Origin: Acanthosepion pharaonis
Taxonomy: Eukaryota > Mollusca > Cephalopoda > Sepiida > Sepiidae
Assembly: GCA_903632075.3 (NCBI GenBank)
Contig: CAHIKZ030000026.1
Coordinates: 1,282,501 to 1,346,500, forward strand
DNA length: 64,000 nucleotides
Reading direction: 5' to 3'
Below are positions 21,030-33,189 of this stretch, piece after piece; the first letter of the stretch is position 1; every line of letters begins with the position of its first letter. The notes beneath the pieces were generated by a model. That model saw nothing but the letters and a program-made list of their open reading frames with translations. It made no database searches and was not told the DNA's origin. Both the position numbers and the translations under genes were made by a program.

Positions 21030-22139
21030 CTTAGATGACCTCGTTGAATACAGCAATAACACTTTCATTACATCATTATACAAAAAAAACCACCAGCAAA
21101 AACTCGTGCCACCTTACCTTCAAAAGCGAATGTCTACTTAGGTCCAAAATAGCAGTAATAAAAAACTTTCTAAATAGAGCACACCAGAATTCATCCTCTC
21201 GACTACTCTTCCTCAAAGAACTTAATGATGTTAATCAAACACTAATCAACAACGGCTTATAGACCGAATTAAACTAATTCTCCTCAAAGCAAGTAATAAC
21301 GCTAGTGAACACACAGCCAAAAATTATATACACATTTATTACAAAAACTAAATACATATTAATTACAAACAAGACGAATCTTCTCTAAGGCATATTATAA
21401 AGAAATATACTACTCCAATTGACCCGAATAAAAAGATCAAATTAACTATATATTATAAAAAATTTAAGACAGCTTACCTTATCCTCAAAAATAACAACAC
21501 ACCAGCTAAGTCAAAATTACAAAGAACGAACATTATCTATGAGTTCAAATACCCCTTAAGGAACTGTGTTCCTGATCAAACCGGACTCATTAATAATTAC
21601 ATCGGTTACACAACCACATGCTTATCCAGACGTCTTACGTTACACCTATCTGATCGCAGCTCTATTAGAAGCCATTTAAACGCACACACAAATTTAACAG
21701 ACTCCATTAGAAACATACTAGTAGAAAACATAAATATATTAATTGCATCCACCTGCAAAAAAAAAAGACTAAAAATAATGGAAGCTTTAATAATAAAAAA
21801 GAAAAAGCCAACTTTTAACAATATTAACTACGAACAAATCCACAATGTGCTAACCGTATTCGGAAATTAAAAACATTCCTACCACACACTAAGACATACA
21901 CAGAACGCACACACTCAATTAAGCTGAAAAATCGAATCATCCTTGATAATGGCTAAAGGTATAGCCGAAAGCGCTCGGAAATATAAAACATTTAGACAGT
22001 TCTTACACACCCTTTGTCCAGAAAAAAGAAAGCTCTTGTTCGGACACAAGAAAAATTAAATAAAAGCTTAACCGTAGTACCTTTGTCTGTCGTTTGTAAT
22101 GAAACATGCATAAAAGGAAGGATTTCTGTCTAAATATAC

Positions 22140-22140
<1 letters not shown>
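21030..22140 (+). pseudogene. Penelope-like element family 2, RT C-terminus and GIY-YIG region
   Basis: The plus strand reads LRSKIAVIKNFLNRAHQNSS then LKELNDVNQTLINNGL. After stops come QRTNIIYEFKYPLRNCVPDQ and LINNYIGYTTTCLSRRLTLH, the GIY-YIG-type core, then NILVENINILIASTCKKKRL and IMEALIIKKKKPTFNNINYE. This order is that of a Penelope C-terminus. The 3' flank includes GATAATGGCTAAAGGTATAG, CCGAAAGCGC and ends GTCTAAATATACAAC at a (TA)n tract. Copies at 8,985-9,570 (minus) and 39,380-39,940 (plus) share it. Stops and frameshifts make it inactive. Confidence 0.7.
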
Positions 22141-22487
<347 letters not shown>

Positions 22488-22571
22488 AGTATATTATGGG
22501 GAATAACGATATATAATTTATGTAAAGAACAATATCAGAAAAGATGTTTGACAATGTGGAAAAGGTTTTCT

Positions 22572-22606
22572 GTGTGACACGTTTCGTCCTTTAGGACTTC
22601 ATCGGA
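22572..22606 (-). ncRNA. Hammerhead-ribozyme-like motif, near-canonical
   Basis: The minus strand reads CCGATGA, an extra A, then GTCC-TAAA-GGAC, GAAAC and GTGTC. This is the order of a hammerhead core (CUGANGA, stem II, GAAA, UH cleavage site) with a perfect 4-bp stem II and tetraloop. The second core base is C instead of U, which normally kills activity. Flanking UUUUAGU and ACACAGAAAA could form part of stem I. A decayed relative is at 10,262-10,285. Confidence 0.5.
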
Positions 22607-22992
22607 CTAAAATTTGTTTTGTCGGTGCGACTACACATGCGCAGAAACGAGGGATGCTGGGAATCTTAAATTTTAATTTCTTTTATTTTAATTTTTTTTA
22701 ATCTAGCCGTTTTCTTTAGATTCTTTTACTTTAAGTTCCCATCACTTTCTTTTATTAGATAGCCACTACAATGTGACAATAGAATTGCACTCAGAATTTG
22801 CAGCTCTCAAAAGAAATAGGAAGAATACATTGAAAACACTTTCAACCTAATTATTTTATATTCAAAGTGAAACGAAAGGCTCATAAAATATTCCAAATTT
22901 GTATAAGGACGAACGAAAGTCATCTGTCTAATAGATATTTTTATTGGTTTCTATAGTGAAGTTAAGTATAATTCAAAGCTCTTATCAAAATA
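22607..22992. other. Unassigned sequence
   Basis: No recognisable element between the hammerhead-like motif and the Tc1 relic. Confidence 0.35.
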
Positions 22993-23490
22993 CAGTGCTG
23001 TTCAATAAAAGTGACTCACCTGATTTTTTTTTTTTTTACTAAATGTTCTCTTCTCCGATGAAACGAAAGTTGAGTTAAATTTAAAGGATAAGCGATCTAA
23101 AATCCGAAGAAGAAGCTTTGAAAGCTCTTTGAATTTAGCAGTAAGTTCTGTCAAGAATCCGTTCAGTATAATGTTCTGGGGATGCTTTTCTTTTCATGGA
23201 ACTGGTTTCTTAAAACCTATTGAAAAGACCCTCAGGAGTGAGCAGTACAAGAGAATTTTAGAGTGTTGTCTGCTCCTTTATGCTGAAAGGGTGCAAATCG
23301 ACCCCACCAAGCTCTTTTTTATGCAGGATAATGTTCCCTGTCACAAATCAAAATTGCTGTAAGAATACTTTGATGAGAAGCAGATGAGTGTTATGACATG
23401 GCCGCCCCAATCTCCTGACCTCAACCCCATAGAAAATTTATGGAGCATTATAAAGTAGAGGCTCTTGAGAAAGCAGATGAGCCACATGCA
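22993..23490 (+). pseudogene. Tc1-type transposase, internally deleted
   Basis: The left end is TA then CAGTGCTGTTCAATAAAAGT, a Tc1-like terminus. After about 40 bp the frame enters directly at NVLFSDETKVELNL, which carries the first catalytic Asp. It continues NPFSIMFWGCFSFHGTG, KLFFMQDNVPCHKSKLL (second Asp), a stop at 23,360-23,362, then MTWPPQSPDLNPIENLWSII (third catalytic Glu) and another stop. Residues match the DD34E triad. The DNA-binding half and the right terminus are absent. The right side runs into a dispersed repeat. Confidence 0.8.
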
Positions 23491-23499
23491 CTACAAGGC

Positions 23500-23715
23500 A
23501 ACATTTAACATTCATTGACCGAGCAGCCAGTACTGTTTTCAGTTGAAATTTATAAAATCATTCTCTTAAAATAATTTTTCAAGAAAGGTTTTTCAAGTCC
23601 AGTAACTTATATCACTCTCTCCAGTATTTCCTAATCATTTATCTGGGCTAGTGTGGAATATCAACATCTTGATTATGTCATTATTTTCTATTTGAGTTAC
23701 ATGCGTTTATCATTG
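23500..23715 (+). repeat. Dispersed repeat, copy 2 of 3
   Basis: CATTCATTGACCGAGCAGCC then GAAATTTATAAAATCATTCT and a TAGTGTGGAATATCAACATC block, matching 85-330 and 31,540-31,745. Confidence 0.55.
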
Positions 23716-24010
23716 TCGTTGTTGTGGTTTCCGTTATTTGATACAGTTCTTTGTTAGTGATTCTGTAGCGCCATTGCACGATGTTCAAAGAAGAAGGATG
23801 ACCTTTGCCAAGATCCACAGGTTTCAGTTAATCAAAGCCATCGTTCAGAGAAAGCAGTTGTATATAGCTGAAAGTTTAGATATTTCTGAAATGGTTTATC
23901 GCCATGCATGACATCTATATGAAAGTGCCGATCTGACGAGGCTATTTAAAACATGGCTCGAGGTTTCAGGTTAATGTTTTTTGTTTTTTTTTAGAAGTTT
24001 GAAAACAAGG
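23716..24010. other. Unassigned sequence
   Basis: No motif recognised. It precedes the purine-rich array. Confidence 0.35.
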
Positions 24011-24014
24011 GAAT

Positions 24015-24858
24015 GAAAGTGTGATCATCCAATTCAAAAAGATAAAAGATGATGATGATAGAATTTGAAAAGAAATGAAAGAAAGAAAGAAAGAAAGTGT
24101 GATGATAGAATTTGAAGAGAAAGAACGAAAAAAAAAGAATGATGATAAAATTTGAAAAGAAAGAAAGAAAGAAAGAAATTAAGATTGATGATAGATTTTG
24201 AAGAGAAAGAACGAAAAAAATGAAAAAAAAATCGATGATAGAATTTGAAAAGAAAGAAAAACAGAAGAGTCCTGATAGAATTTGCAAAGAAAAAAGACAG
24301 AAAGAAAGAAGGTAAGAGTGATGATAGAATTTGAAGAGATAAAAAAAGAAAGAAAGTGTGATGAAAGAATGTAAAATGAAAGAAAAAAGAAAGCAAGTGT
24401 AATGATAGAATTTGAAAAGAAAGAATGAAAGTAAGATTGATGATAAAATTTGGAAAGAAAGAAAGAGTGATTATAGAATGTGGAAAAAAAGCAAAGAAGG
24501 AAAGAAAGAGTGATGATAGAATTTGAAGAGAAAGAACGAAAAAATGAAAGAAAGATCGATATCAGAATTTGAAAAGAAAGAAAGAAAGACAGAAGAAAGA
24601 GTAATGATAGAATTTGGAAAGAAAAAAGAAAAAGACAGAAAGAAAGAAGGTAAGAGTGATGATAGGATTTGAAGAGAAAAAAAGAAAGAAAGAAAGTGTG
24701 ATGACAGAATTTGAAAAGAAAGAAAAAAGAGAGAAAGTGTAATGAACGAATTTGAAAAGAAAGAATGAAAGTAAGAGTGATGATAGAATTTGGAAAGAAA
24801 GAAAGAAAGAAAAAAAGAAAGAAAAAAAAAGAAAGAAAGAAAGAAAGAAAGAAAGAAA

Positions 24859-24898
<40 letters not shown>

Positions 24899-25085
24899 GT
24901 GATTATAGAATTTGAAAAGAAAAAAGAAAGAATGATGACAGAATTTGAAAAAAAGAAGGAAAGATTAATGATAGAATTTGGAAGGAAAAAAGATTGTAAA
25001 AATGATTGTAGAATTTGAAAAGAAAGAAAGAAGGAAAGAAAAAAGTAAGAGTGATGATCGAATTTGGAAAGACAGAAAAACTTAG
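24015..25085. repeat. Purine-strand minisatellite, (GAAA)n with GATGATAGAATTTG core
   Basis: About 1.07 kb with nearly all purines on the plus strand apart from recurring TGATGATAGAATTTG blocks every 50-60 bp, separated by (GAAA)n. The longest pure tract is near 24,799-24,898. Long minus-strand frames rich in Phe/Leu/Ser and plus-strand Lys/Glu frames are translations of the repeat, not genes. Confidence 0.9.
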
Positions 25086-25459
25086 GAGCAACGAAGTGAA
25101 AATGGAATTTACGGCCAAAAGATTCTCGTATTTTCTTCAATATATTCATAAAGAGATATGTAAATACAGAATCTACAGTGTTTGTCTCTATTAATAGTTT
25201 CTAAAACGAACTGATTAACCGCCATATTGTAGAGACTGTAGATATAGGATGGAGAGGGACAGAGAAGGAGAGGTAGAAAGCTTATTAATCTCATCGTTGT
25301 AGAGAATCAGCCATCTTTATAGTTATTGATTCTCGATGCAGACGTAATCGTCACAATAGTTGTCAATGGCGTCCGGTCGGAAAATTAAAACGCCAGTCTA
25401 GAGATCAGCATCATCTAATTTAAAATATAAATAAATAAAACGTTCAGAATTCAACATTG

Positions 25460-25461
<2 letters not shown>
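25086..25461. other. Unassigned sequence
   Basis: No recognisable gene or repeat. Confidence 0.35.
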
Positions 25462-25495
<34 letters not shown>

Positions 25496-25634
25496 CGGTT
25501 AAAATTATCCGAGAAATGAGGCCTGTACTTTTGACTGTAGACAAAGAAACGGAAAACCTCCGGTAGAGTTTTTTATTTTATTTTTTTAATAAAATAAGTA
25601 TTTACAAAATGGATACAGAAGTAATTAAAGCTTG

Positions 25635-25688
<54 letters not shown>
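25462..25688. repeat. Two (TA)n tracts
   Basis: 25,462-25,490 and 25,638-25,688. Confidence 0.9.
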
Positions 25689-25691
<3 letters not shown>

Positions 25692-25727
25692 CGATTCTTT
25701 TGATTTCATTTGAACATAGGAGCTGCG

Positions 25728-26570
25728 TTCGAAAAGTATCAGACTTTATTTATTAATGCCCGAGGGCAAAATCCTTTGGGTAGGAAATCAGGCCACTCTT
25801 TCTGCGCACGCGTTAAAATTTTTTGCGTTAGTTTCCGGCTGTACGGCTAGAGTACAGACGTGTAATGCACGCTTGTCGGATTTTCGTTTTCACGCAAGCA
25901 TCGAGCAAAGATATTGCACCAAGCTTTCCTGATCAAGAAAAACACACCGCTTGTTCAACAGTCTTTCCTACTCTTCCAACTTAGAACCGCGTGACTTCTG
26001 GCTCTTACCCAATCAGAAAACCATGCGATTTCCATGCGAAGTTGCTTCTGCTACTCCGCCAGCACCTTGGCGACGAATTTGGCTGACATTCTCCGCATGC
26101 ACAAATCATCCGTTAAAATGGAATGCGCTGAACCTGTACTTATTCCCGCTTCGTAAGCAATGTCCTGGATTGTTACACGACGGTCTTCCATGACTATTCT
26201 CGAACCGTCGAAATCGGCTTCTTGTTGAGTCCTCTGGGTAGCCTGCATGAGTGTGCCTCGTTCGCCACTGAGATAGTCATCTTTGAAGCGGTGGTATCAC
26301 ACCTTGATCTGAGTTTTTCCCAAGGTATATTCGCTAAATGTCTGTTGAATTTTCTGGATGGATTGAGCTTGAGTATCACCAAGCTTTTGGCAAAGCTTGA
26401 TGCAATATCTCTCTTTGAAGTGTTCGGTCATCTTGTACGTAAACGAAAATTCGACTAGCGTCTATACTCTCGGCGCAACAGCAGCGAACTGACGCGGGCT
26501 ACCGGCGCAAAAATTTTCACGCAAGCGCAGAAAGGGTGGCGGTGAATAAACAAATGAGGATACATTTTTT
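25728..26570. mobile_element. Two mariner fragments joined tail-to-tail
   Basis: Minus strand from 26,431: MTEHFKERYCIKLCQKLGDT, QKIQQTFSEYTLGKTQIKV, a TGA where Trp is expected, YHRFKDDYLSGE, VTIQDIAYEAGISTGSAHSI and LCMRRMSAKFVAKVLAE, the N-terminal third of a mariner transposase. Plus strand from about 25,890: a matching start (IEQRYCTKL), then an abrupt jump to SYSSNLEPRDFWLLPNQKTM, the last catalytic region (cf. PPYSPDLAPCDF). Both outer ends are 5' ends sharing CTTTCTGCGCACGCGTTAAA-type sequence in inverted orientation. The plus half is an internally deleted copy. Confidence 0.65.
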
Positions 26571-27619
26571 TTTTAACTAACCTCGTATAATGAAACTTTT
26601 TTTTCTCCCTTTTTGACCAATTGAAATTATAATTTTGATTAATATTATATCCTGTTTAGTCCGGGGGGGGGGGTCTGACTGTTTCACTGACTACAGTGAA
26701 TTGATTTCGAAATGTCAAGTTCGAGAACATAATTTTCAGTAAAAAAAAAAAAGCCGCTTCATATATTTTACACATTATAACGCGCTTAAAAAACCAAGTG
26801 AAAGAATGGCTGAATAATTTTTATTTTAATCATTTGTTGTAATCAAAAAGACGATTCAAAACAAAAGAAAAAGATGGCCATTAAAAAGATACAGAATCAC
26901 AGGCAATACATTCATATAGTAAATCATTTCTTTCTTTTTTTTTTCTTACTAAATTTCACACAATCCAAGAGTCGCTCAAGGTAGAGACTTAAAGTTGAAA
27001 TTATCATAATAAATGTCTGAATGAAATAGATGGTAGGATGCGGAGATTGTGAGGATAAAGCGGATCGATAATCCTGGACATAAAGAGGTCAAAATTAAAA
27101 TGCTCGGGAAAGCACTCACGCAGGTGCCTGTTCTACAAAGTGGTAGATTTTGGTGAAAAGCTGAGTCGAACTTTCTTCTTTTATCTGGAACACACAGGAA
27201 AGGACGTGGATTCGGTATGGATGTATCCTTGCTCTAAAGTTTTGAACGAAGAAAACACAAACAATTTAGTTCAACTGGACATTTGCCATCGAAATAGCAA
27301 TAGATTGGTGACAGTTTTATAAGGCTGCATCCGTGGGAAAGAATCTTCACCGCGTAAGCGGTTCTGAAATCTGTTTACAATTATAACACTGACCCTGACA
27401 TGCTTTGGTGGAAGTAACTTATACATTTACTTAGCTAATTCTGTGATACTGAGTTAAAAAACATGTACATTTTTACTAGCGAGCACCATATTTTCCTGTA
27501 CAGAACTTGAATATTCTTTTTAAAAATGACTATTTATCCTAAAGTTTCTCTCAATGTTCAAATTAACTCTGAATGGAGCCTGTTCAAAAACCTGTTTTTA
27601 TATTATGATAATGTCTGAT
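26571..27619. other. Unassigned sequence
   Basis: No transposon end or homologous protein recognised. An open frame at 27,140-27,322 (60 codons, plus) has a motif-free sequence and I would not call it a gene. Confidence 0.35.
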
Positions 27620-30600
27620 GATAAAGCTTGTGTAATTATATTATTCTAAGTTTTGATTAGGAACATTATGAAGGCCTTAGATATAATGCCCGATGATAAT
27701 GCCTATGTAATTATATTGTTTGAAGTTATAAAGTCCTTAGATATAATGCTTGTGTATTTATATTGTTCTAAGCTATGATTAGGGACATTATGAAGGCCTT
27801 AGATATAATGCCTGATGATAATGCCTATGTAATTATATTGTTTGAAGTTATGATTGGAAACATTATGAAGTCCTTAGATATAATGCTTGTGTATTTATAT
27901 TGTTCTAAGCTATGATTAGGGACATTATGAAGGCCTTAGATATAATGCCTGATGATAATGCCTATGTAATTATATTGTTTGAAGTTATAAAGTCCTTAGA
28001 TATAATGCTTGTGTATTTATATTGTTCTAAGCTATGATTAGGGACATTATGAAGGCCTTAGATATAATGCCTGATGATAATGCCTATGTAATTGTATTGT
28101 TTTAAGTTATGATTGGAAACATTATAATGTCCTTAGATATAATGCTTGTGTATTTATATTGTTCTAAGCTATGATTAGGAACATTATGAAGGCCTTAGAT
28201 ATAATGCCTGATGATAATGCCTATGTAATTATATTGTTTGAAGTTATAAAGTCCTTATATATAATGCTTGTGTATTTATATTGTTCTAAGCTATGATTAG
28301 GGACATTATGAAGGCTTTAGATATAATGCCTGATGATAATGCCTATGTAATTATATTGTTTGAAGTTATAAAGTCCTTAGATATAATGCTTGTGTATTTA
28401 TATTGTTCTAAGCTATGATTAGGGACATTATGAAGGCCTTAGATATAATGCCTGATGATAATGCCTATGTAATTGTATTGTTTTAAGTTATGATTGGAAA
28501 CATTATAATGTCCTTAGATATAATGCTTGTGTATTTATATTGTTCTAAGCTATGATTAGGGACATTATGAAGGCCTTAGATATAATGCCTGATGATAATG
28601 CCTATGTAATTATATTGTTTGAATTTATAAAGTCCTTAGATATAATGCTTGTGTATTTATATTGTTCTAAGCTATGATTAGGGACATTATGAAGGCCTTA
28701 GATATAATGCCTGATGATAATGCCTATGTATGTAATTATATTGTTTGATTGGTATTTAAACATTATGAAGTCCTTAGATATAATGCTTGTGTATTTATAT
28801 TGTTCTAAGCTATGATTAGGGACATTATGAAGGCCTTGATATAATGCCTGATGATAATGCCTATGTAATTATATTGTTTGAAGTTATAAAGTCCTTAGAT
28901 ATAATGTTTGTGTATTTATATTGTTCTGCTATGATTAGGAATTGTTCTGTTATGATTATGAAGGCCTTAGATATAATGCCTGATGATAATGCCTATGTAA
29001 TTATATTGTTTGATGAGTTATAAAGTCCAGATAAAGTCCTTAGATATAATGCTTGTGTATTTATATTGTTCTAAGTTATGATTGGGGACATTAAGAAGGC
29101 CTTAGATATAATGCCTGATGATAATGCCTTATGTAATTATATTGTTTGAAGTTATAAAAGTCCTTAGATATAATGCTTGTGTATTTATATTGTTCTGTTA
29201 TGATTAGGGACATTATGAAGGCCTTAGATATAATGCCTGATGATAATGCCTATGTAATTATATTGTTTGAAGTTATGATTGGAAACATTATGAAGTCCTT
29301 AGATATAATGCTTGTGTATTTATATTGTTCTAAGCTATGATTATTGGGACATTATATGAAGGCCTTAGATATAATGCCTGATGATAATGCCTATGTAATT
29401 ATATTGTTTGAAGTTATAAAGTCCTTAGATATAATGCTTGTGTATTTATATTGTTCTAAGCTATGATTAGGGACATTATGAAGGCTTTAGATATAATGCC
29501 TGATGATAATGCCTATGTAATTATATTGTTTGAAGTTATAAAGTCCTTAGATATAATGCTTGTGTATTTATATTGTTCTAAGCTATGATTAGGGACATTA
29601 TGAAGGCCTTAGATATAATGCCTGATGATAATGCCTATGTAATTATATTGTTTGAAGTTATAAAGTCCTTAGATATAATGCTTGTGTATTTATATTGTTC
29701 TAAGCTATGATTAGGAACATTATGAAGGCCTTAGATATAATGCCTGATGATAATGCCTATGTAATTATATTGTTTGAAGTTATAAAGTCCTTAGATATAA
29801 TGCTTGTGTATTTATATTGTTCTAAAGTTATGATTAGGGACATTATGAAGGCCTTAGATATAATGCCTGATGATAATGCCTATGTAATTATATTGTTTGA
29901 AGTTATAAAGTCCTTAGATATAATGCTTGTGTATTTATATTGTTTTAAGCTATGATTAGGGACATTATGAAGGCCTTAGATATAATGCCTGATGATAATG
30001 CCTATGTAATTTATATTGTTTGAAGTTATGATTGGAAACATTATGAAGTCCTTAGATATAATGCTTGTGTATTTATATTGTTCTAAGTTATGATTAGGGG
30101 ATATTATGAAGGCCTTAGATATAATGCCTGATGATAATGCCTATGTAATTATATTGTTTGAAGTTATAAAGTCCTTAGATATAATGCTTGTGTATTTATA
30201 TTGTTCTAAGCTATGATTAGGAACATTATGAAGGCCTTAGATATAATGCCTGATGATAATGCCTATGTAATTATATTGTTTGAAGTTATAAAGTCCTTAG
30301 ATATAATGCTTGTGTATTTATATTGTTCTAAGCTATGATTAGGGACATTATGAAGGCTTTAGATATAATGCCTGATGATAATGCCTATGTAATTATATTG
30401 TTTGAAGTTATAAAGTCCTTAGATATAATGCTTGTGTATTTATTTTGTTCTAAGCTATTATTAGGGACATTATGAAGGCCTTAGATATAATGCCTGATGA
30501 TAATGCCTATGTAATTATATTGTTTGAAGTTATGATTGGAAACATTATGAAGTCCTTAGATATAATGCTTGTGTATTTATATTGTTCTAAGCTATGATTA

Positions 30601-30850
30601 GGGACATTATGAAGGCCTTAGATATAATGCCTGATAATAATTACCTATGTAATTATATTGTTCTAAGTTATGATTGAAAACATTATAAAGTCCTTAGATA
30701 TAATGTTTGTGTACTTATATTGTTCCAAGCTATGATTAGGAACATTATCAAGTCATTAGATATAACACTTGATGATAATGCATGTGTAATTGTATTGTTT
30801 TAAGTTACGATTGGAAACATTATAAAATCCTCAGATATAATCCGTTTACA
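27620..30850 (+). repeat. 122-bp satellite, about 25 units
   Basis: The unit contains GATTAGGGACATTATGAAGG, CCTTAGATATAATGCCTGAT, GATAATGCCTATGTAATTAT and CTTAGATATAATGCTTGTGT. It is made of two related half-units, each with a CCTTAGATATAATGCY core. Typical spacing is 122 bp, with 139-bp variants that keep GATTGGAAACATTATGAAG in the second half-unit. Units at both edges are more diverged, as expected if homogenisation is strongest in the middle. An 82-codon frame (29,707-29,955) is not maintained because 122 is not a multiple of 3. Confidence 0.92.
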
Positions 30851-30904
30851 TAGTCTTCATGGAACCTTTGTGATAGAAACTTGAGTTTGTCAGTGATATC
30901 ATTT

Positions 30905-31075
30905 AATTTGGATGATTTTAGTGACGAGCAAGATGAAAGATTCCACCACAACATCCAAGACATGGAAGAATGGCATCAAGGAAGATAGAACAAAAGAAAG
31001 ATGGCTGACATCTGTTGGAACTTAAAACGGGACAGATTTATAAAACGTTGACGAAGATCAAATAAGCGAAAGTTC
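30905..31075 (+). pseudogene. Second copy of the unidentified family seen at 17,112-17,318
   Basis: Reads LDDFSDEQDERFHHNIQDME, EWHQGR, a stop, then KMADICWNLKRDRF and NKRKF. It is collinear with GDYSDEQKERFHEDLKVMEE...MMADFSWIIKRN in the 16.6-kb element. It begins directly after the degenerate end of the 122-bp satellite. No terminal repeats were found. Confidence 0.55.
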
Positions 31076-31134
31076 TTGCCTTGATAATCAATTGTTCCAA
31101 ATTGGAATCACTTATTGCGTAATATTTCTTTCGT

Positions 31135-31295
31135 TTGAGAAGTCATCACCCTCTTTCTCCCATTCTCTCTCTTTCTCTTTTTATTTCCTTTTCTCTCTTT
31201 TTTCTCTTTTCTCTCTCACTCTTTCTATCTATCTCTCTCTCCCTCTCTTTCTCTCTCTTTCTGTCTTTCTCTACGCCTCTGTGACTTTTTTTCTC
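31135..31295. repeat. Pyrimidine-rich (TCTCTTTC)n-like tract
   Basis: About 160 bp of CT with few purines on the plus strand. The plus-strand frame through it is Ser/Leu/Phe and not a gene. Confidence 0.85.
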
Positions 31296-31539
31296 TTATT
31301 AATATAATAAGCTATGATCTATCCTTGTATTCCTCAGAACATTAGAGGTGACTTGGTGGTGTCCGTCTCCGAGACAACTAAAATGTGTCAGGTCTTGCAG
31401 AGTTAAATTGTACCAGAAACGACAAAGAGTAACCCCAGACGTGGCCTATATTCAATCGCAAAATAAGCATTTTTAGCGTCACATTTATATTTTTATGTCA
31501 GATATGTACTAGAGCAGAAATCGTAATTTTAGTGATGAA

Positions 31540-31745
31540 ATCAGCCGTTTCCACGCAGAAAACATTAGGCATTCATTGACCGAACAGTCAGCGTTATTGT
31601 CGATTGAGATTTATAAAATCTTTTTCTTAAAAAGTTTTTAAAGGAAATTAGAATTCTCAAGCCCGATGTTATAGCTCTTTTTAGTATTGATAGAAGTTTC
31701 CTTTCGAACTTTTTGTTTATGGTAGTGTGGAAAGGTTAAATAGTC
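31540..31745 (+). repeat. Dispersed repeat, copy 3 of 3
   Basis: CATTCATTGACCGAACAGTC, GAGATTTATAAAATCTTTTT and TAGTGTGGAAAGG match the copies at 85-330 and 23,500-23,715. Confidence 0.55.
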
Positions 31746-32214
31746 AGTTTTTTTTTTTCTGGCTTGTAATAAATTTCCCCAATCCGTTTCCTTCAACCGA
31801 CAGCATATCGCAAGTCAAACAATCGAACAACAAGTATTTCCTGTTCGCTATAGCAGTCGCGTTTCACTTGGTCGCCACTTTAAGCCTTTTTTCTTATACA
31901 TTGAGCGACAGTTCAAATTTGCCTAAGTTAAAAGAGATTCTCGCGAAAGTCTAACTGACTCTGAGACCTAATCTTTTTTTTTCTTTTTGGTCGCCTTGTC
32001 GGCTGGGGCTGTAGAATACGCCGACTGCACTTCTGCAGAGGGGTAAGATCCCCCACCCAATGGGGCCCGTCCTGGGTAAGACGTTAAACTACATCCGCGT
32101 CCTGGGTAAGACGATAAACTACGTCCAGCAGCGTGGCCTCTGATCAAGAGGTTTTGAGGAGCGTGGAACCACCTCTTAATTTCTGGTGTTCCGAAGCACA
32201 GGGTGGTAGCACTG
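31746..32214. repeat. Unassigned sequence with a 28-bp duplicated block
   Basis: CGTCCTGGGTAAGACGTTAA and CGTCCTGGGTAAGACGATAA (near 32,070 and 32,098) form a direct repeat of period about 28. The rest, including GGTCGCCTTGTCGGCTGGGG, is GC-richer than its surroundings. It could be a SINE head joined to the 111-bp-type repeat that follows, but no clear A/B boxes are seen. Confidence 0.4.
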
Positions 32215-32725
32215 CTAGGGTCCCAGCTATGGGAAAATAGTTAATTATTACCAGCAATACAGTTTTGAAGGAAAAATATTACCAGAAAGAGATTTTTTTA
32301 AAAAAAATATTACCAGCTATAAAAAAAAAGTTGTCGGCATTAAATAACCCATTGAGGTTGATATGCTGTAAAACAAAATAAACCAAACCAATCTAAACCA
32401 AAGAATACATATTTTATTCATACGAATCTATCCTAAAAATGTTATCGGCATTAAATAACCCATTGAGGTTGATATGGCGTAAAACAAAATAAACCAAACC
32501 AATCTAAACCAAAGAATACATATTCTATTCATACGAATCTATCCTAAAAATGTTGTTGGTATTAAATAACCCATTGAGGTTGATATGACGTTAAACAAAA
32601 TAAACCAACCAATCTAAACCAAAGAATACATATTCTATTCATACGAATCTATCCTAAAAATGTTGTCAGCATTAAATAACCCATTGAGGTTGATATGCCG
32701 TAGAACAAAATAAGCCAAACCTTTT
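32215..32725 (-). repeat. Inverted copy of the 111-bp composite repeat
   Basis: Starts GGTCCCAGCTATGGGAAAAT, then ATTACCAGC-type blocks, then four units of TACGAATCTATCCTAAAAAT and TAACCCATTGAGGTTGATAT with spacing 109-111 bp. It is the reverse complement of 14,810-15,325 in the same order. Confidence 0.8.
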
Positions 32726-32879
32726 CTTTTTGGGAATATAATTTCCATGAGAGACACGTTCGAATCCGTTTTCATCCCGGAGGTAAGCCTTTTGCTCTAT
32801 TGTTACAGGTAACATCTAGATTATATAAGTTTATCATATATAAAGTTATTAGGGGTGGAGGGAAACAGCGAGTAACGTA

Positions 32880-33015
32880 CTTAATGACCTTGAGGAAATG
32901 GATGGCAAAATGGGAGGAATAGTAAAAAAAAAATATTGCAAAAAGCTGCGAATGTTAGGAAGTTGTGGAGATCTCCGATCGTCCACGTTATGAAGAGACA
33001 CGGCAAAATATTTGG
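32880..33015 (+). pseudogene. Possible RTE-like LINE C-terminal remnant
   Basis: The plus strand includes AANVRKLWRSPIVHVMKRHG, resembling the C-terminal RDRRLWKxMIAHxLKRHG seen at 43.8 and 46.0 kb. Very short and isolated. Confidence 0.35.
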
Positions 33016-33189
33016 AAGATAGTGTTTTCTGTGTAATATACCAACAACTCTAAGTCGAAGCTTATGAATACTTGATTCAGCTTTTATTGATGGATGGTTA
33101 CAAGCGAGAGGGGAGATGGGATGTGCTAATTTTATTACTCCATATGCGTGGAAAAGTAGGGGTTTGATGACTCTGGTAAATTGGTTACC

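Noticed and set aside
24562..25149. 195-residue Phe/Ser-rich protein on the minus strand
   Set aside because: It is a translation of the (GAAA)n/(TTTC)n array.
27140..27322. Possible small host gene (60 codons)
   Set aside because: No recognisable domain, splice context or homologous copy in the window, and the length is expected by chance.
29707..29955. 82-residue protein in the 122-bp satellite
   Set aside because: The unit length is not a multiple of three, so the frame exists only where an indel happens to restore it.
27620..30850. CRISPR-like array
   Set aside because: The repeats are contiguous head-to-tail with no unique spacers, and the genome is eukaryotic.
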